A stretch of 64,000 nucleotides of DNA from Cobetia sp. cqz5-12 (GTDB lineage: Bacteria; Pseudomonadota; Gammaproteobacteria; Pseudomonadales; Halomonadaceae). Below, piece by piece: positions 45,138-53,196 of the stretch. Numbering within the stretch: position 1 is the stretch's first letter; each line of letters opens with the position of its first letter. The stretch lies in the NCBI RefSeq assembly GCF_016495405.1, contig NZ_CP044522.1, forward strand, positions 558,001 through 622,000, read 5' to 3'. Position numbers and translations under genes: made by a program. Under the pieces are notes generated by a model. The model did no database searches, was not told the DNA's origin, and saw only the letters and a list, made by a program, of their open reading frames with translations.

Positions 45138-46621
45138 TTCAGGTGGTCTCCCAGCAGCCAGTCGAGCACGGCGTCCATGCGAATGTGAGGTGGTGCCTTG
45201 CCGTCGACCTGCGGCGGCGCGAAGTGGGGGAAGTCGAAGCGGCTTTCGGCCCAGAAATTCGGGTCGGGCAGTCGTGAGGGCACCTCGCCCGGGAACAGCA
45301 GCACGGACTCGCGGCCAGCGGCTTGGGTGTCCGAGTCGCTCGTCCCTTCGTGCTCGCCGAGCAAGTGTCCCGCCAGTGCCGGATGACGCTGACCGTTCTC
45401 GACCACTTCACGCGCCTCGCTGGCGCGGATGGCAGCGATGGTGAAGGCCTTGAGCGGCACATCGCGATAGCGCAGGCGCTTGAGCGGGTCCGCCAGCAGC
45501 TGCTCGAGCAGATCACGCATCGCGCCATGTTGCTCCGGCGTGACGTGGTCGGCCTTGGTGGCGGCGATGGCCAGGCGGTCGATGCGGCGGTCCATCAGGC
45601 GCGCCAGCAGATGACGGCGGCCATAGGCGAAGCTGTCGAACAGCTTGTCCAGCGCGCGGCTCAGGTCGCGGAAGGGTGCCGGGCCGGCATTCAGCGCACC
45701 CAGCACGTCGATCAGCACGATCTGGCGGTCAAAGCGCCGGAAGTGATCGTGGTAGAAGGGGCGCACCACGCGGCGGCGGTAGTGATCGAAGCGCCGCGCC
45801 AGGGTGCGGTACAGGCTGGTTTCCGGCAGGGCGGCCAGCGCATCGGCTGTCCACTCGCCGAGCCCCGGCAGCGGGAAGAACTGCAGCACCGGCGCTTCGT
45901 CCAGCTCGCCGGGCAGCAGGAAGCGGCCTGGTGTCAGGTCGACGAAGCCCCCCTTGCGGCGTGCGGCGTGCAGATAGTCGGTGTACAGGCTCGCGATCTC
46001 GGCGAGGCGGTCTTCATCCACTTCGCTGTCTGGTGTCAGGCCCTCGATGGCCGCCATCCAGTCATGGGCCCAGTCGCCACGTCCGTCAGCCAGCTGTGTC
46101 TCGCATTCGCTGCTCCAGGTGGTGAAGTCCTGTTCCAGCATCGGCAGGTCCAGCAGCCATTCGCCGGGATAGTCGATCAGGTCCAGTGTCAGGGTGGCGC
46201 GCTGGCTGTCGAGCATGCGGGCGGCGCGTGAGGTGGGGCGAAAGCCGATCTTGAGGCGCAGCTCACTGATGCTGCGGGTCGGCGTCGGCCATTCGGGGCC
46301 ATACGGCGAATGCTGGCCGGACAGCGAGCGCAAGCCGGCTTCCAGCGGGAAGCGCGGGATGGAGAGGTCCGGCTGGCTGACGCGTTCCGCGCCGAGCAGA
46401 CGGCCATCGCGGGCGGCAGGCAGCAGTTCCAGGCGCGCGCCGAGTCCGGCATGGCGCAGCTGCTCGATCAGCGAGACGAGAAAGGCGGTCTTGCCGGCAC
46501 CGGAGAGGCCCGTGACGGCGAGCCGCAGCTGGCGGTCGAGACCGCGTTCCAGCAGATCATGGGCTTCGCGGCCCACATCGCGGGCAAGCTGGCGGGCGTT
46601 GCGGGTCATGGTGTTGAACAT
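45134..46621 (-). CDS. ycjX: YcjX family P-loop NTPase
   Basis: This 495-aa member of the YcjX/DUF463 family has the P-loop GLSGAGKT at residues 38-45. The family strings TLDLIDYPGEWLLDLPML, GGFVDLTPGRFLLPGELDEAPVLQFFPLP and QIVLIDVLGALNAG follow. It is a GTPase-like fold whose cellular role is not settled. AGGGAA lies about 8 nt before the ATG. It is first in a two-gene operon with ycjF. No pspABC genes are beside it. Confidence 0.9.
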   Translation of the reverse strand: MFNTMTRNARQLARDVGREAHDLLERGLDRQLRLAVTGLSGAGKTAFLVSLIEQLRHAGLGARLELLPAARDGRLLGAERVSQPDLSIPRFPLEAGLRSLSGQHSPYGPEWPTPTRSISELRLKIGFRPTSRAARMLDSQRATLTLDLIDYPGEWLLDLPMLEQDFTTWSSECETQLADGRGDWAHDWMAAIEGLTPDSEVDEDRLAEIASLYTDYLHAARRKGGFVDLTPGRFLLPGELDEAPVLQFFPLPGLGEWTADALAALPETSLYRTLARRFDHYRRRVVRPFYHDHFRRFDRQIVLIDVLGALNAGPAPFRDLSRALDKLFDSFAYGRRHLLARLMDRRIDRLAIAATKADHVTPEQHGAMRDLLEQLLADPLKRLRYRDVPLKAFTIAAIRASEAREVVENGQRHPALAGHLLGEHEGTSDSDTQAAGRESVLLFPGEVPSRLPDPNFWAESRFDFPHFAPPQVDGKAPPHIRMDAVLDWLLGDHLK

Positions 46622-46736
46622 CAGGCATTCCCTGTCAGTGGGGGCGAGGCGGCGGCGCGACGTGATGGCGTCCTGGCAGCTGATGATGAGCCGGGTGATG
46701 GTCGGGACCTGTCAGCGTGCGCCGCACGGCTCGCCA

Positions 46737-47978
46737 TCAACCCTCTATCTGCGGGCGATCGGCGCGCAAGGCAAGCTGACGCCACGCCAGCAGGGCGATG
46801 GGCAACAGGCAGGCGGGGATCAGCAGCAGGTTGAGCAGTGCCCAGCCCAGCGTACTGACCAGGGGGCCGGCCAGCAGCGCCGTCACCGCTCCGGTGGTGA
46901 AGACGAGGAACTCGTTGGCGGCCTGGGTGCGGGCCTTCTCGCTGGGGCGATGGCAGTGGGTCAGCAGCGTGGTGGCGGGCAGGAAGGTGAAGTTCCAGCC
47001 GATGCCGAGCAGGATGAGACCGAGGAAGAACCCCTGGGTTCCCGTCAGGTAGTCGGCGGCCAGCAGCTGCGCGGTGGCAAGGCTTGCCAGCAGGAAGGCG
47101 CAGCCGGTGACGATCATGGTGCCCGCCCCGAAGCGGGCGACCAGCCGCCCGGTGAAGAAGGACGGCAGGAACATCGCCACCACGTGCCATTGGATGGTGG
47201 TGGCGACGTGATCGAAGCCGTGTCCGGCATGGGCCATGGCCAGTGGCGTGGCCGTCATCGCCAGATTCATCACTCCATAGCCGACCATCGCGCTGAGCAC
47301 GGCCAGCAGAAAGATTGGCTGACGCAGGATCACGCCCAGTGGACGGGGCGGCGCCACTGCATCATCGCCGACGGTCTGGCCGCTGCCTTCACTGGGCAGG
47401 CGGATGAAAGCCAGCAAGAGAAGCGCCACCAGATAGAGCGCCCCCAGCCCGATGAAGCTGCCCAGGAAGGGCGTGTCGGCCAGCGCATGACTGGTGCGGG
47501 CAAGCCAGGGCCCGAAGAAGGCCGCCAGCACGCCGCCACCCATCACCAGTCCGATGGCGCGCTCCCGCTGCTCCGGGGGCGCAGCTTCCATGGCGGCGAA
47601 ACGATACAGCTGGCCGAAGCCGATCCCGATACCCACCAGCCAGGTGGAGAACAGGAACAGCCCGAAATGCTGAAGATGCAGCGCCAGCACGGCCAGCCCC
47701 GCGCCTGCCAGCCCGCACAGATTGCCGAGCACGAAGCCGCGGCGTCGTCCGAGGCGTGCGGTGATCAGCGAGGCAGGGATGGTGGCGCACATCAGGCCCA
47801 GCCATTGAGTGGCGACCGGCGCGGTCGACCAGCTGCTCGAGGCAAGCTGGGCACCGATCAGCGGCGAGACCGCGATCAACAGGATGTTGCCGCTGACCAG
47901 CAACGCCTGACATAGCGACAACAGCGTGACGGCCAGTGGCAGGCGTGCCCGACCGCCAGTGGAGGATGAGGGTGACAT
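46737..47978 (-). CDS. MFS transporter
   Basis: This 413-aa major facilitator protein has about 12 hydrophobic helices. The motif-A-like loop between helices 2 and 3 reads ITARLGRRRGFVLG, and there is a central polar loop near residues 200-215. Loops such as HCHRPSEKARTQAANEF resemble the YnfM/riboflavin-like and sugar-efflux-like groups, but the substrate cannot be assigned. It is upstream of ycjX on the same strand, 115 bp away, probably a separate unit. Confidence 0.85.
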   Translation of the reverse strand: MSPSSSTGGRARLPLAVTLLSLCQALLVSGNILLIAVSPLIGAQLASSSWSTAPVATQWLGLMCATIPASLITARLGRRRGFVLGNLCGLAGAGLAVLALHLQHFGLFLFSTWLVGIGIGFGQLYRFAAMEAAPPEQRERAIGLVMGGGVLAAFFGPWLARTSHALADTPFLGSFIGLGALYLVALLLLAFIRLPSEGSGQTVGDDAVAPPRPLGVILRQPIFLLAVLSAMVGYGVMNLAMTATPLAMAHAGHGFDHVATTIQWHVVAMFLPSFFTGRLVARFGAGTMIVTGCAFLLASLATAQLLAADYLTGTQGFFLGLILLGIGWNFTFLPATTLLTHCHRPSEKARTQAANEFLVFTTGAVTALLAGPLVSTLGWALLNLLLIPACLLPIALLAWRQLALRADRPQIEG

Positions 47979-48108
47979 GATGACGCAGCTCCGACGGATT
48001 GCGGCGCCCGGTGCGCCTGTCCTGATTATGCCTGTGCTCCGCTCAGGCGTTCCAATCCTCCGTCAGGCGTCGAGGAGTCCGGGGCGGGTCGCGTGATGAC
48101 TTGGATGC

Positions 48109-48945
48109 CTACTCTCCCGCCCATTCCCGCAGGCTGTCCCGGCGCACGCGGCGAATGGCGTGTGACAGCTCGCCCTGCTCGGCAAGTCGCTGGATGACCG
48201 CAGGTAGCGCAGCGCGCACCTGCTCGGCTGACATGCCGGGGGAAAGTTCCGGGGCATACAGCATCTTGAGCAGCACGTAATCCAGTGGACTCAGCCAATG
48301 ATCCACCGTGACGTCGCTGAAGATGGAGGGAAACACCCTGTCCGAATCATTGGGCAGCCCCATCAGCTGGGCGGTCTCCTCGACGACGCAGTCCACCAGG
48401 CGCGCCTTCTGGCGGGCGTAGTCGACCGGAATCAGGATCAGCCCACTGGCGATGGCCTGGTCGGCCCCGGTCTTGAACAGTGTCAGGCAAACGCCTTCCC
48501 GCAGTGCCTTGCGCATGCCCGGGGTAGCGGCCTGCTGCTTGCCGACGTAGGCGGTGGCCTCGCGCGTCATGTGGTCCCGGGCGATGAAGGCGATGCGCAG
48601 GTTGGCCTCTCTGGCGGAAGACACGAAACTCAACGGCTGGCCGGTGATGGCGGCCAGATGACGAAACTGGACCTCGCTCATCTGGCGCTGCATGCGCGAA
48701 TTGCCCAGCTGTGAATCGACCCGCACCTTGATCGGTGCCTGCCAGCGCACCAGCGAGGCGCTGCTGCCGGGCTGATACTCCCGCTTGAGCGCCACGTCCA
48801 CGAAGCTGTCCGTCAGTACATCAGCCCGCTGCCAGCGCTCGGCGGCCTGACTGACCGGCGCCGACATCAGTGAGACGAGCAGGGAGATCGACAGTGACAG
48901 CGCCTTGAGGCGCGGAAGACAGCTACGAAGGCGGTAGCGGGACAT
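48109..48945 (-). CDS. Exported DUF2927 domain protein
   Basis: This 278-aa protein has a signal peptide (basic MSRYRLRSCLPRLK, hydrophobic stretch, probable cleavage after SQA near residue 35). The DUF2927 pattern follows: FVDVALKREYQ, LVRWQAPIKVRV, then VDCVVEETAQLMGLPNDSDRVFPSIFSD, in which the Glu-Glu-x-x-Gln replaces the His-Glu of true metzincins. It may be a degenerate metallopeptidase; the function is unknown. The ATG at 48945 has GAGG a few nt upstream; the frame to 49059 is not needed. Confidence 0.75.
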   Translation of the reverse strand: MSRYRLRSCLPRLKALSLSISLLVSLMSAPVSQAAERWQRADVLTDSFVDVALKREYQPGSSASLVRWQAPIKVRVDSQLGNSRMQRQMSEVQFRHLAAITGQPLSFVSSAREANLRIAFIARDHMTREATAYVGKQQAATPGMRKALREGVCLTLFKTGADQAIASGLILIPVDYARQKARLVDCVVEETAQLMGLPNDSDRVFPSIFSDVTVDHWLSPLDYVLLKMLYAPELSPGMSAEQVRAALPAVIQRLAEQGELSHAIRRVRRDSLREWAGE

Positions 48946-49012
48946 GGAATACCTCGGTGATGAGCGACTCGTCCAGCATGCCTGAAAGCGGTGCAGCAAA
49001 TGCACAAATGCA

Positions 49013-49052
49013 CGAATGCCCCGCCTGTCCGGGGAGACAGGGCGGGGCATTC
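49013..49052. terminator. Very stable hairpin between DUF2927 and symporter genes
   Basis: CGAATGCCCCGCCTGTC faces GACAGGGCGGGGCATTCG around CGGGGA, a 17-bp stem with one bulge. No T-run flanks it. It probably ends the symporter transcript. Confidence 0.6.
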
Positions 49053-49103
49053 GTGTCATGGCGGATGTGCTGCTCGCAGGGGCGAGTCAGCAAGCGGCGT
49101 CGG

Positions 49104-50696
49104 TCAGATGAAGGCCAGATAGATGGCGATCACCAGCACGACCAGCAGCAGCGCGCAGACCTTGGCACCTTTCCAGGGCGTCATGTCGATGGCGCCGACA
49201 TCCTGCTGGATCCACGGCTCGTCACGCGGTGCCAGCTTGCCGATGATCAGCATCATCGCGATCAGCAGCACGAACACCAGACCGACGAAGTGGAACTCGT
49301 GGATCACGTCGAGCACGCCGGAGAAGGCCGGCACGAAGTAGACCACCCCGATCACGCTGCAACCGATCAGCAGTGCCAGGTTGGCGGCGATGGTCGGCAC
49401 GCGACGCGTCAGCAGCCCCATCAGCACCACGGCGAAGATCGGGATGAAGTAGATGGCATTCATCTTCTGCAGGTAACCGAACAGACTCTCCTGTCCCGCC
49501 AGCAGCGGCGCGAGTGTCATCGAGGCGATCGCCAGCACCCAGCCGAAGCCCTTGGAAACCTTGACCACCTCGGCGTCGCTGGCATCACGACGCAGATGCG
49601 CCTTGTAGATACCGGTGGAGAACAGCGTGGTGGTGGCGTTCAGCGCCGAGTTGAAGGACGACAGGATCGCGCCGACCATCGCCGCGGCGAAGAAGCCGGT
49701 CAGCGGTGCAGGCAGCACATCGAAGACCAGCTGGCCGTAGGCGCTGTCGGCCTTGACGCCGGAAGAGGCATAGAGGTGATAGGCGATGATGCCGGGAATC
49801 ACCAGATACAGCGGGCCCAGCAGCTTGAGGGCACCGGTCAGCAGCACGCCTTTCTGGCCCTCGGCGAGGGTCTTGGCGGCGAAGGTGCGCTGGATGATTT
49901 GCTGGTTGGTACACCAGTAGAAGAAGTTGATGATCATCACGCCGGTGAACAGGGTCGAGAAGGGCACCGACTGGTCTTCACCGCCCATGGAGTTGAATTT
50001 CTCCGGATTGGCGGCGGTCAGCGTATCCCAGCCGGCCATCACGCCCTGGCCATCACTGACGGCATCGAGGCCGAACCAGACGATCAGCATGCCGCCGATC
50101 AGAAGGCCCACGCCGTTCAAGGTGTCGGAGATGGCGATGGAGCGCATGCCGCCGAACAGGGCATAGATGGCACCGATGATGCCGACCACCCAGATGGTCA
50201 TCCACAGCAGTGCATTGGGCGAGCTGATACCGGTCAGAGAAGGCAGATCCAGCATGCCCTGCAGGCCGATGGCACCGGAGTAGAGGATGATCGGCAGCAG
50301 GATCACCGCGTAGGCGAACAGGAAGATCAGGTTGGTGATCAGCTCGGTGCTGCGGCCATAGCGCAAGGCCAGCAGCTCGGGCAGGGTGGTGATGCCACTC
50401 TTGAGGAAGCGTGGCAGGAAGAACAGCGCCATGACCACCATGGCCAGCACCGCCATGACCTCCCAGGCCATCACCGACAGACCATCGGTGAAGGCGGCTC
50501 CATTCAAGCCGACCATCTGTTCGGTGGACAGGTTGGTCATCAACAGCGAGCCCGCGATCAGCGGAAAGGTCAGACTGCGTCCGGCGAGGAAATAGCCGGT
50601 GGAATGCGAGGTGTCATCGCGATGTGTCCACCACCAGGTCAAGGCGGCGACCAGGCCGGTAAAGAACACGAAAGAAACAAGGGTCAGGGCATGCAT
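49104..50696 (-). CDS. Sodium:solute symporter (SglT/YidK-like), copy A
   Basis: This 530-aa transporter of the SSS family has about 14 helices. The family string TGYFLAGRSLTFPLIAGSLLMTNLSTEQMVGLNGAAF is in helices 1-2. GGMRSIAISDTLNGVGLLIGG and NFFYWCTNQQIIQRTFAAKTLAEGQKG, the sugar-SSS signature, follow. It most likely imports a sugar or sugar acid with sodium, fitting a marine host. AGGA before the ATG supports the start at 50696. It is about 75% identical by eye to copy B, only 528 bp upstream on the same strand. Confidence 0.9.
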   Translation of the reverse strand: MHALTLVSFVFFTGLVAALTWWWTHRDDTSHSTGYFLAGRSLTFPLIAGSLLMTNLSTEQMVGLNGAAFTDGLSVMAWEVMAVLAMVVMALFFLPRFLKSGITTLPELLALRYGRSTELITNLIFLFAYAVILLPIILYSGAIGLQGMLDLPSLTGISSPNALLWMTIWVVGIIGAIYALFGGMRSIAISDTLNGVGLLIGGMLIVWFGLDAVSDGQGVMAGWDTLTAANPEKFNSMGGEDQSVPFSTLFTGVMIINFFYWCTNQQIIQRTFAAKTLAEGQKGVLLTGALKLLGPLYLVIPGIIAYHLYASSGVKADSAYGQLVFDVLPAPLTGFFAAAMVGAILSSFNSALNATTTLFSTGIYKAHLRRDASDAEVVKVSKGFGWVLAIASMTLAPLLAGQESLFGYLQKMNAIYFIPIFAVVLMGLLTRRVPTIAANLALLIGCSVIGVVYFVPAFSGVLDVIHEFHFVGLVFVLLIAMMLIIGKLAPRDEPWIQQDVGAIDMTPWKGAKVCALLLVVLVIAIYLAFI

Positions 50697-51224
50697 GGGG
50701 GAGGATTCCTTTAGGCGTGCGGCGGCGAATCATGAGGCGGTGGGCAGGTGACCCGGGTGGCGATTCGACGCCGATCCAGCCGTGGCGATGCAATGCACAC
50801 AGCAAGCTGTGTCATCGTCCGTGAAGAGACTCACCGGTAACATTCGCGGCAAGTCTGGCGATAGTGTAGGTATCTCCCGATTTCCTGCTATCCGCCATTT
50901 GTAGAACATACGTTGGTTTTGAGGTGCAGCTGGCGTCGACTGAGCGTTGAGAATGAACAGGCGGTCATTGCTTCTCAGTCTCTGGTATCAGGTATTGATC
51001 GCAGTGTCGTAACAAGACGCATGTCGCGGCTTTTGCAGCACGTTGCGGGTCATCCTTGATGCTCGATCAGAGACGCCAGCGCCCCGCCATCGGTAAGGAT
51101 GACGAGGCGCTGGCGTGCTCGTGTCATACGCTCATGTCGTGCGCTCATGTCGTGCGCTTATGTCATAAGGTCATGGCGATGACGATGACAAGTGGCGTGC
51201 AGTCGCGCTGGGCGAGTGGGGCGA
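50697..51224. other. Spacer between the two symporter genes
   Basis: This gene-free stretch contains the copy A promoter region, a hairpin ACGCCAGCGC/GCGCTGGCGT at 51073-51116, and three tandem 13-bp units GCTCATGTCGTGC at 51130-51142, 51143-51155 and (degenerate) 51156-51168 near the 3' end of copy B. A TTGTAGAACA element near 50900 loosely resembles the TTGTCTGACA site upstream of copy B. Confidence 0.6.
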
Positions 51225-52820
51225 TCAGCCGGCGAAGGCCAGATAGATCGCCATCACCAGCACCAGCAGCACGATGCTGGCGATACGCGTACCGGCCCAG
51301 GGCGTCATGTCGATGGCACCGACGTCCTGCTGGATCCAGGGTTCGGCGCGCGGTGACAGCTTGCCGATCACCAGCATCATGACGATCAACAGCACCAGCA
51401 CGATGGCGATGAAGTGGAAGTTGTGCACCCGATCGACCAGCTCGGAAAGCGTCGGCACGAAGTAGAACAGGCCGATGATCGCGCAGCCGAGCACCAGTGC
51501 CAGATTGGCGGCGATGGCCGGCACGCGCTTGGACATCAGTCCCACCACGATCACCGCCAGCAGCGGGATGTAGTAGATGGAGTTCACCTTCTGCACGTAG
51601 ACGAACAGGCTTTCCTGGGTCGCCAGCAGCGGCGCGATGGCCATCGCGGCGGCGGCCATGATCCAACCGGCCCACTTGGACGCCTTGACCACCTCTTCAT
51701 CGCTGGCTTGCGGCTTGAGGCGCGCCTTGTAGACATCGAGACTGAACAGGGTGGCGGTGGAGTTGAGCGCCGAGTTGAAGGACGACAGGATCGCGCCGAC
51801 CATCGCCGCGGCGAAGAAGCCGGTCAGCGGTGCGGGCAGCACATCGAAGACCAGCCGGCCATAGGCGGCGTCGGCCTTGATGCCATCACCGGCGTAGAGC
51901 TGGAAGGCGATGATGCCCGGCAGCACCAGATACAGCGGCCCCAGCAGCTTGAGAGCACCGGTCAGCAGTACGCCCTTCTGGCCCTCGGCCAATGTCTTGG
52001 CGGCGAAGGTACGCTGGATGATCTGCTGGTTGGTGCACCAGTAGAACATGTTGAGCAGCAGCACCCCGGTGAACAGGGTCGAGACCGGTACTGACTGGTC
52101 ATCGCCGCCCAGCGAATTGAGCTTCTCCGGGTGGGTCTCCTTGAGCGTCTCCCAGCCGGCGAGAATGCCATTGCCGTCACCGACACGGTCCAGCCCGTAG
52201 TAGACGATGATCATGCCGCCGATCAGCAGGCCGATGCCGTTCAGGGTGTCGGAGATGGCGATGGAGCGCAGGCCACCGAAGAGGGCATAGATGGCACCGG
52301 CGATGCCGACGGCGATCACGGTGCCGGTCAGCAGCACCATCTGCGAGTCGATGCCGGTCAGGGCGCGCAGGTCGAGCACGCCCATCAGGCCGAGGGCGCC
52401 GGAGTAGAGAATGCTGGGCAGCAGAATGATGGCGTAGGCCAGCATGAAGATCAGGTTGGCCAGCAGCTGGGTGGTGCGATCGAAACGCAGTGCCAGCAAT
52501 TCCGGCAGGGTGGTGATACCGCTCTTGAGGAAGCGTGGCAGGAAGAACATGGCCATCGCGACCAGCGAGACCACGGCCACCACTTCCCAGGCCATCACGG
52601 AGAGGCCGTCGGTGAAGGCGGCGCCGTTGAGGCCCACCATCTGCTCGGTGGAAAGATTGGTCATCAGCAGGGAGCCTGCGATGATCGGGAAGGTCAGACT
52701 GCGCCCGGCAAGAAAGTAGCCGGTGGAATGTTGATGGTCGTCACGACGGGTCAGCCACCAGGTGATCACGGCGACCAGCCCCGTGAAGAACACGAAGGAG
52801 CTCAGGGTGAGGGCGTTCAT
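51225..52820 (-). CDS. Sodium:solute symporter (SglT/YidK-like), copy B
   Basis: This 531-aa paralog of the symporter at 49104 has the same helices and motifs: TGYFLAGRSLTFPIIAG, GGLRSIAISDTLNGIGLLIGG and FYWCTNQQIIQRTFAAKTLAEGQKG. The ATG at 52820 follows AAGGA by about 7 nt and matches the copy A start (MNALTLSSFVFFTGL against MHALTLVSFVFFTGL). Divergence is concentrated in periplasmic loops and some helices, suggesting different substrates or affinities. Upstream direct repeats TTGTCTGA, 21 bp apart, suggest dedicated regulation. Confidence 0.9.
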   Translation of the reverse strand: MNALTLSSFVFFTGLVAVITWWLTRRDDHQHSTGYFLAGRSLTFPIIAGSLLMTNLSTEQMVGLNGAAFTDGLSVMAWEVVAVVSLVAMAMFFLPRFLKSGITTLPELLALRFDRTTQLLANLIFMLAYAIILLPSILYSGALGLMGVLDLRALTGIDSQMVLLTGTVIAVGIAGAIYALFGGLRSIAISDTLNGIGLLIGGMIIVYYGLDRVGDGNGILAGWETLKETHPEKLNSLGGDDQSVPVSTLFTGVLLLNMFYWCTNQQIIQRTFAAKTLAEGQKGVLLTGALKLLGPLYLVLPGIIAFQLYAGDGIKADAAYGRLVFDVLPAPLTGFFAAAMVGAILSSFNSALNSTATLFSLDVYKARLKPQASDEEVVKASKWAGWIMAAAAMAIAPLLATQESLFVYVQKVNSIYYIPLLAVIVVGLMSKRVPAIAANLALVLGCAIIGLFYFVPTLSELVDRVHNFHFIAIVLVLLIVMMLVIGKLSPRAEPWIQQDVGAIDMTPWAGTRIASIVLLVLVMAIYLAFAG

Positions 52821-52991
52821 GGCATTATCCTTGTTGAACAACAGGGCTCGGAGGCCTGCCTGCTCAGCTGCCCATCGTCTGCAGAACATGCCTCACCGTT
52901 GGCGCGCGGTACCACGAGACACGCTGTCAGCGACCGACATCTAGCGTGCCGATCAGTGTCAAAGAAATGCCTGACCCTCACCATTGATAAT

Positions 52992-53029
52992 TTGTCTGAC
53001 ATTTTTCTGCAATTGTCTGATTCGTGCAG
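52992..53029. promoter_or_regulatory. Candidate regulator sites upstream of symporter copy B
   Basis: TTGTCTGA occurs at 52992-52999 and 53013-53020, exactly 21 bp or two helical turns apart. The first extends to TTGTCTGACA, and a TGCAGACA half-site follows at 53025. The form resembles GntR-family operators of sugar-acid genes. It lies about 170-200 bp before the symporter start. Confidence 0.4.
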
Positions 53030-53070
53030 ACATAGCCCGCTAGCGGCTGTCGACCTGTCGCCATGACCAG

Positions 53071-53117
53071 AACGCCCCGCCTCTTGCATGTCGGTCGACA
53101 GCAGGAGGCGGGGCGTT
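53071..53117 (-). terminator. Hairpin downstream of phoD
   Basis: AACGCCCCGCCTC pairs with GAGGCGGGGCGTT over a 21-nt loop that contains TGTCGGTCGACA, itself able to fold. No T-run follows on the minus strand, so termination is plausible but not certain. Confidence 0.55.
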
Positions 53118-53196
53118 GTCGTTGTCAGAAGCTGGTATCGGAAGCCGCCAGTCAGCAGCGAGTTTCAGAAACGGGTGTCAGAAACAGCAACCGCTG

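Noticed and set aside
48957..50714. 585-codon plus-strand frame over the symporter gene
   Set aside because: His/Gln/Gly/Arg-rich sequence typical of a shadow frame. The minus strand encodes a clear SSS transporter with the expected membrane helices.
49104..52820. Composite transposon or mobile duplication
   Set aside because: Two similar genes in direct orientation suggested mobility, but there are no transposase genes, terminal inverted repeats or target-site duplications.
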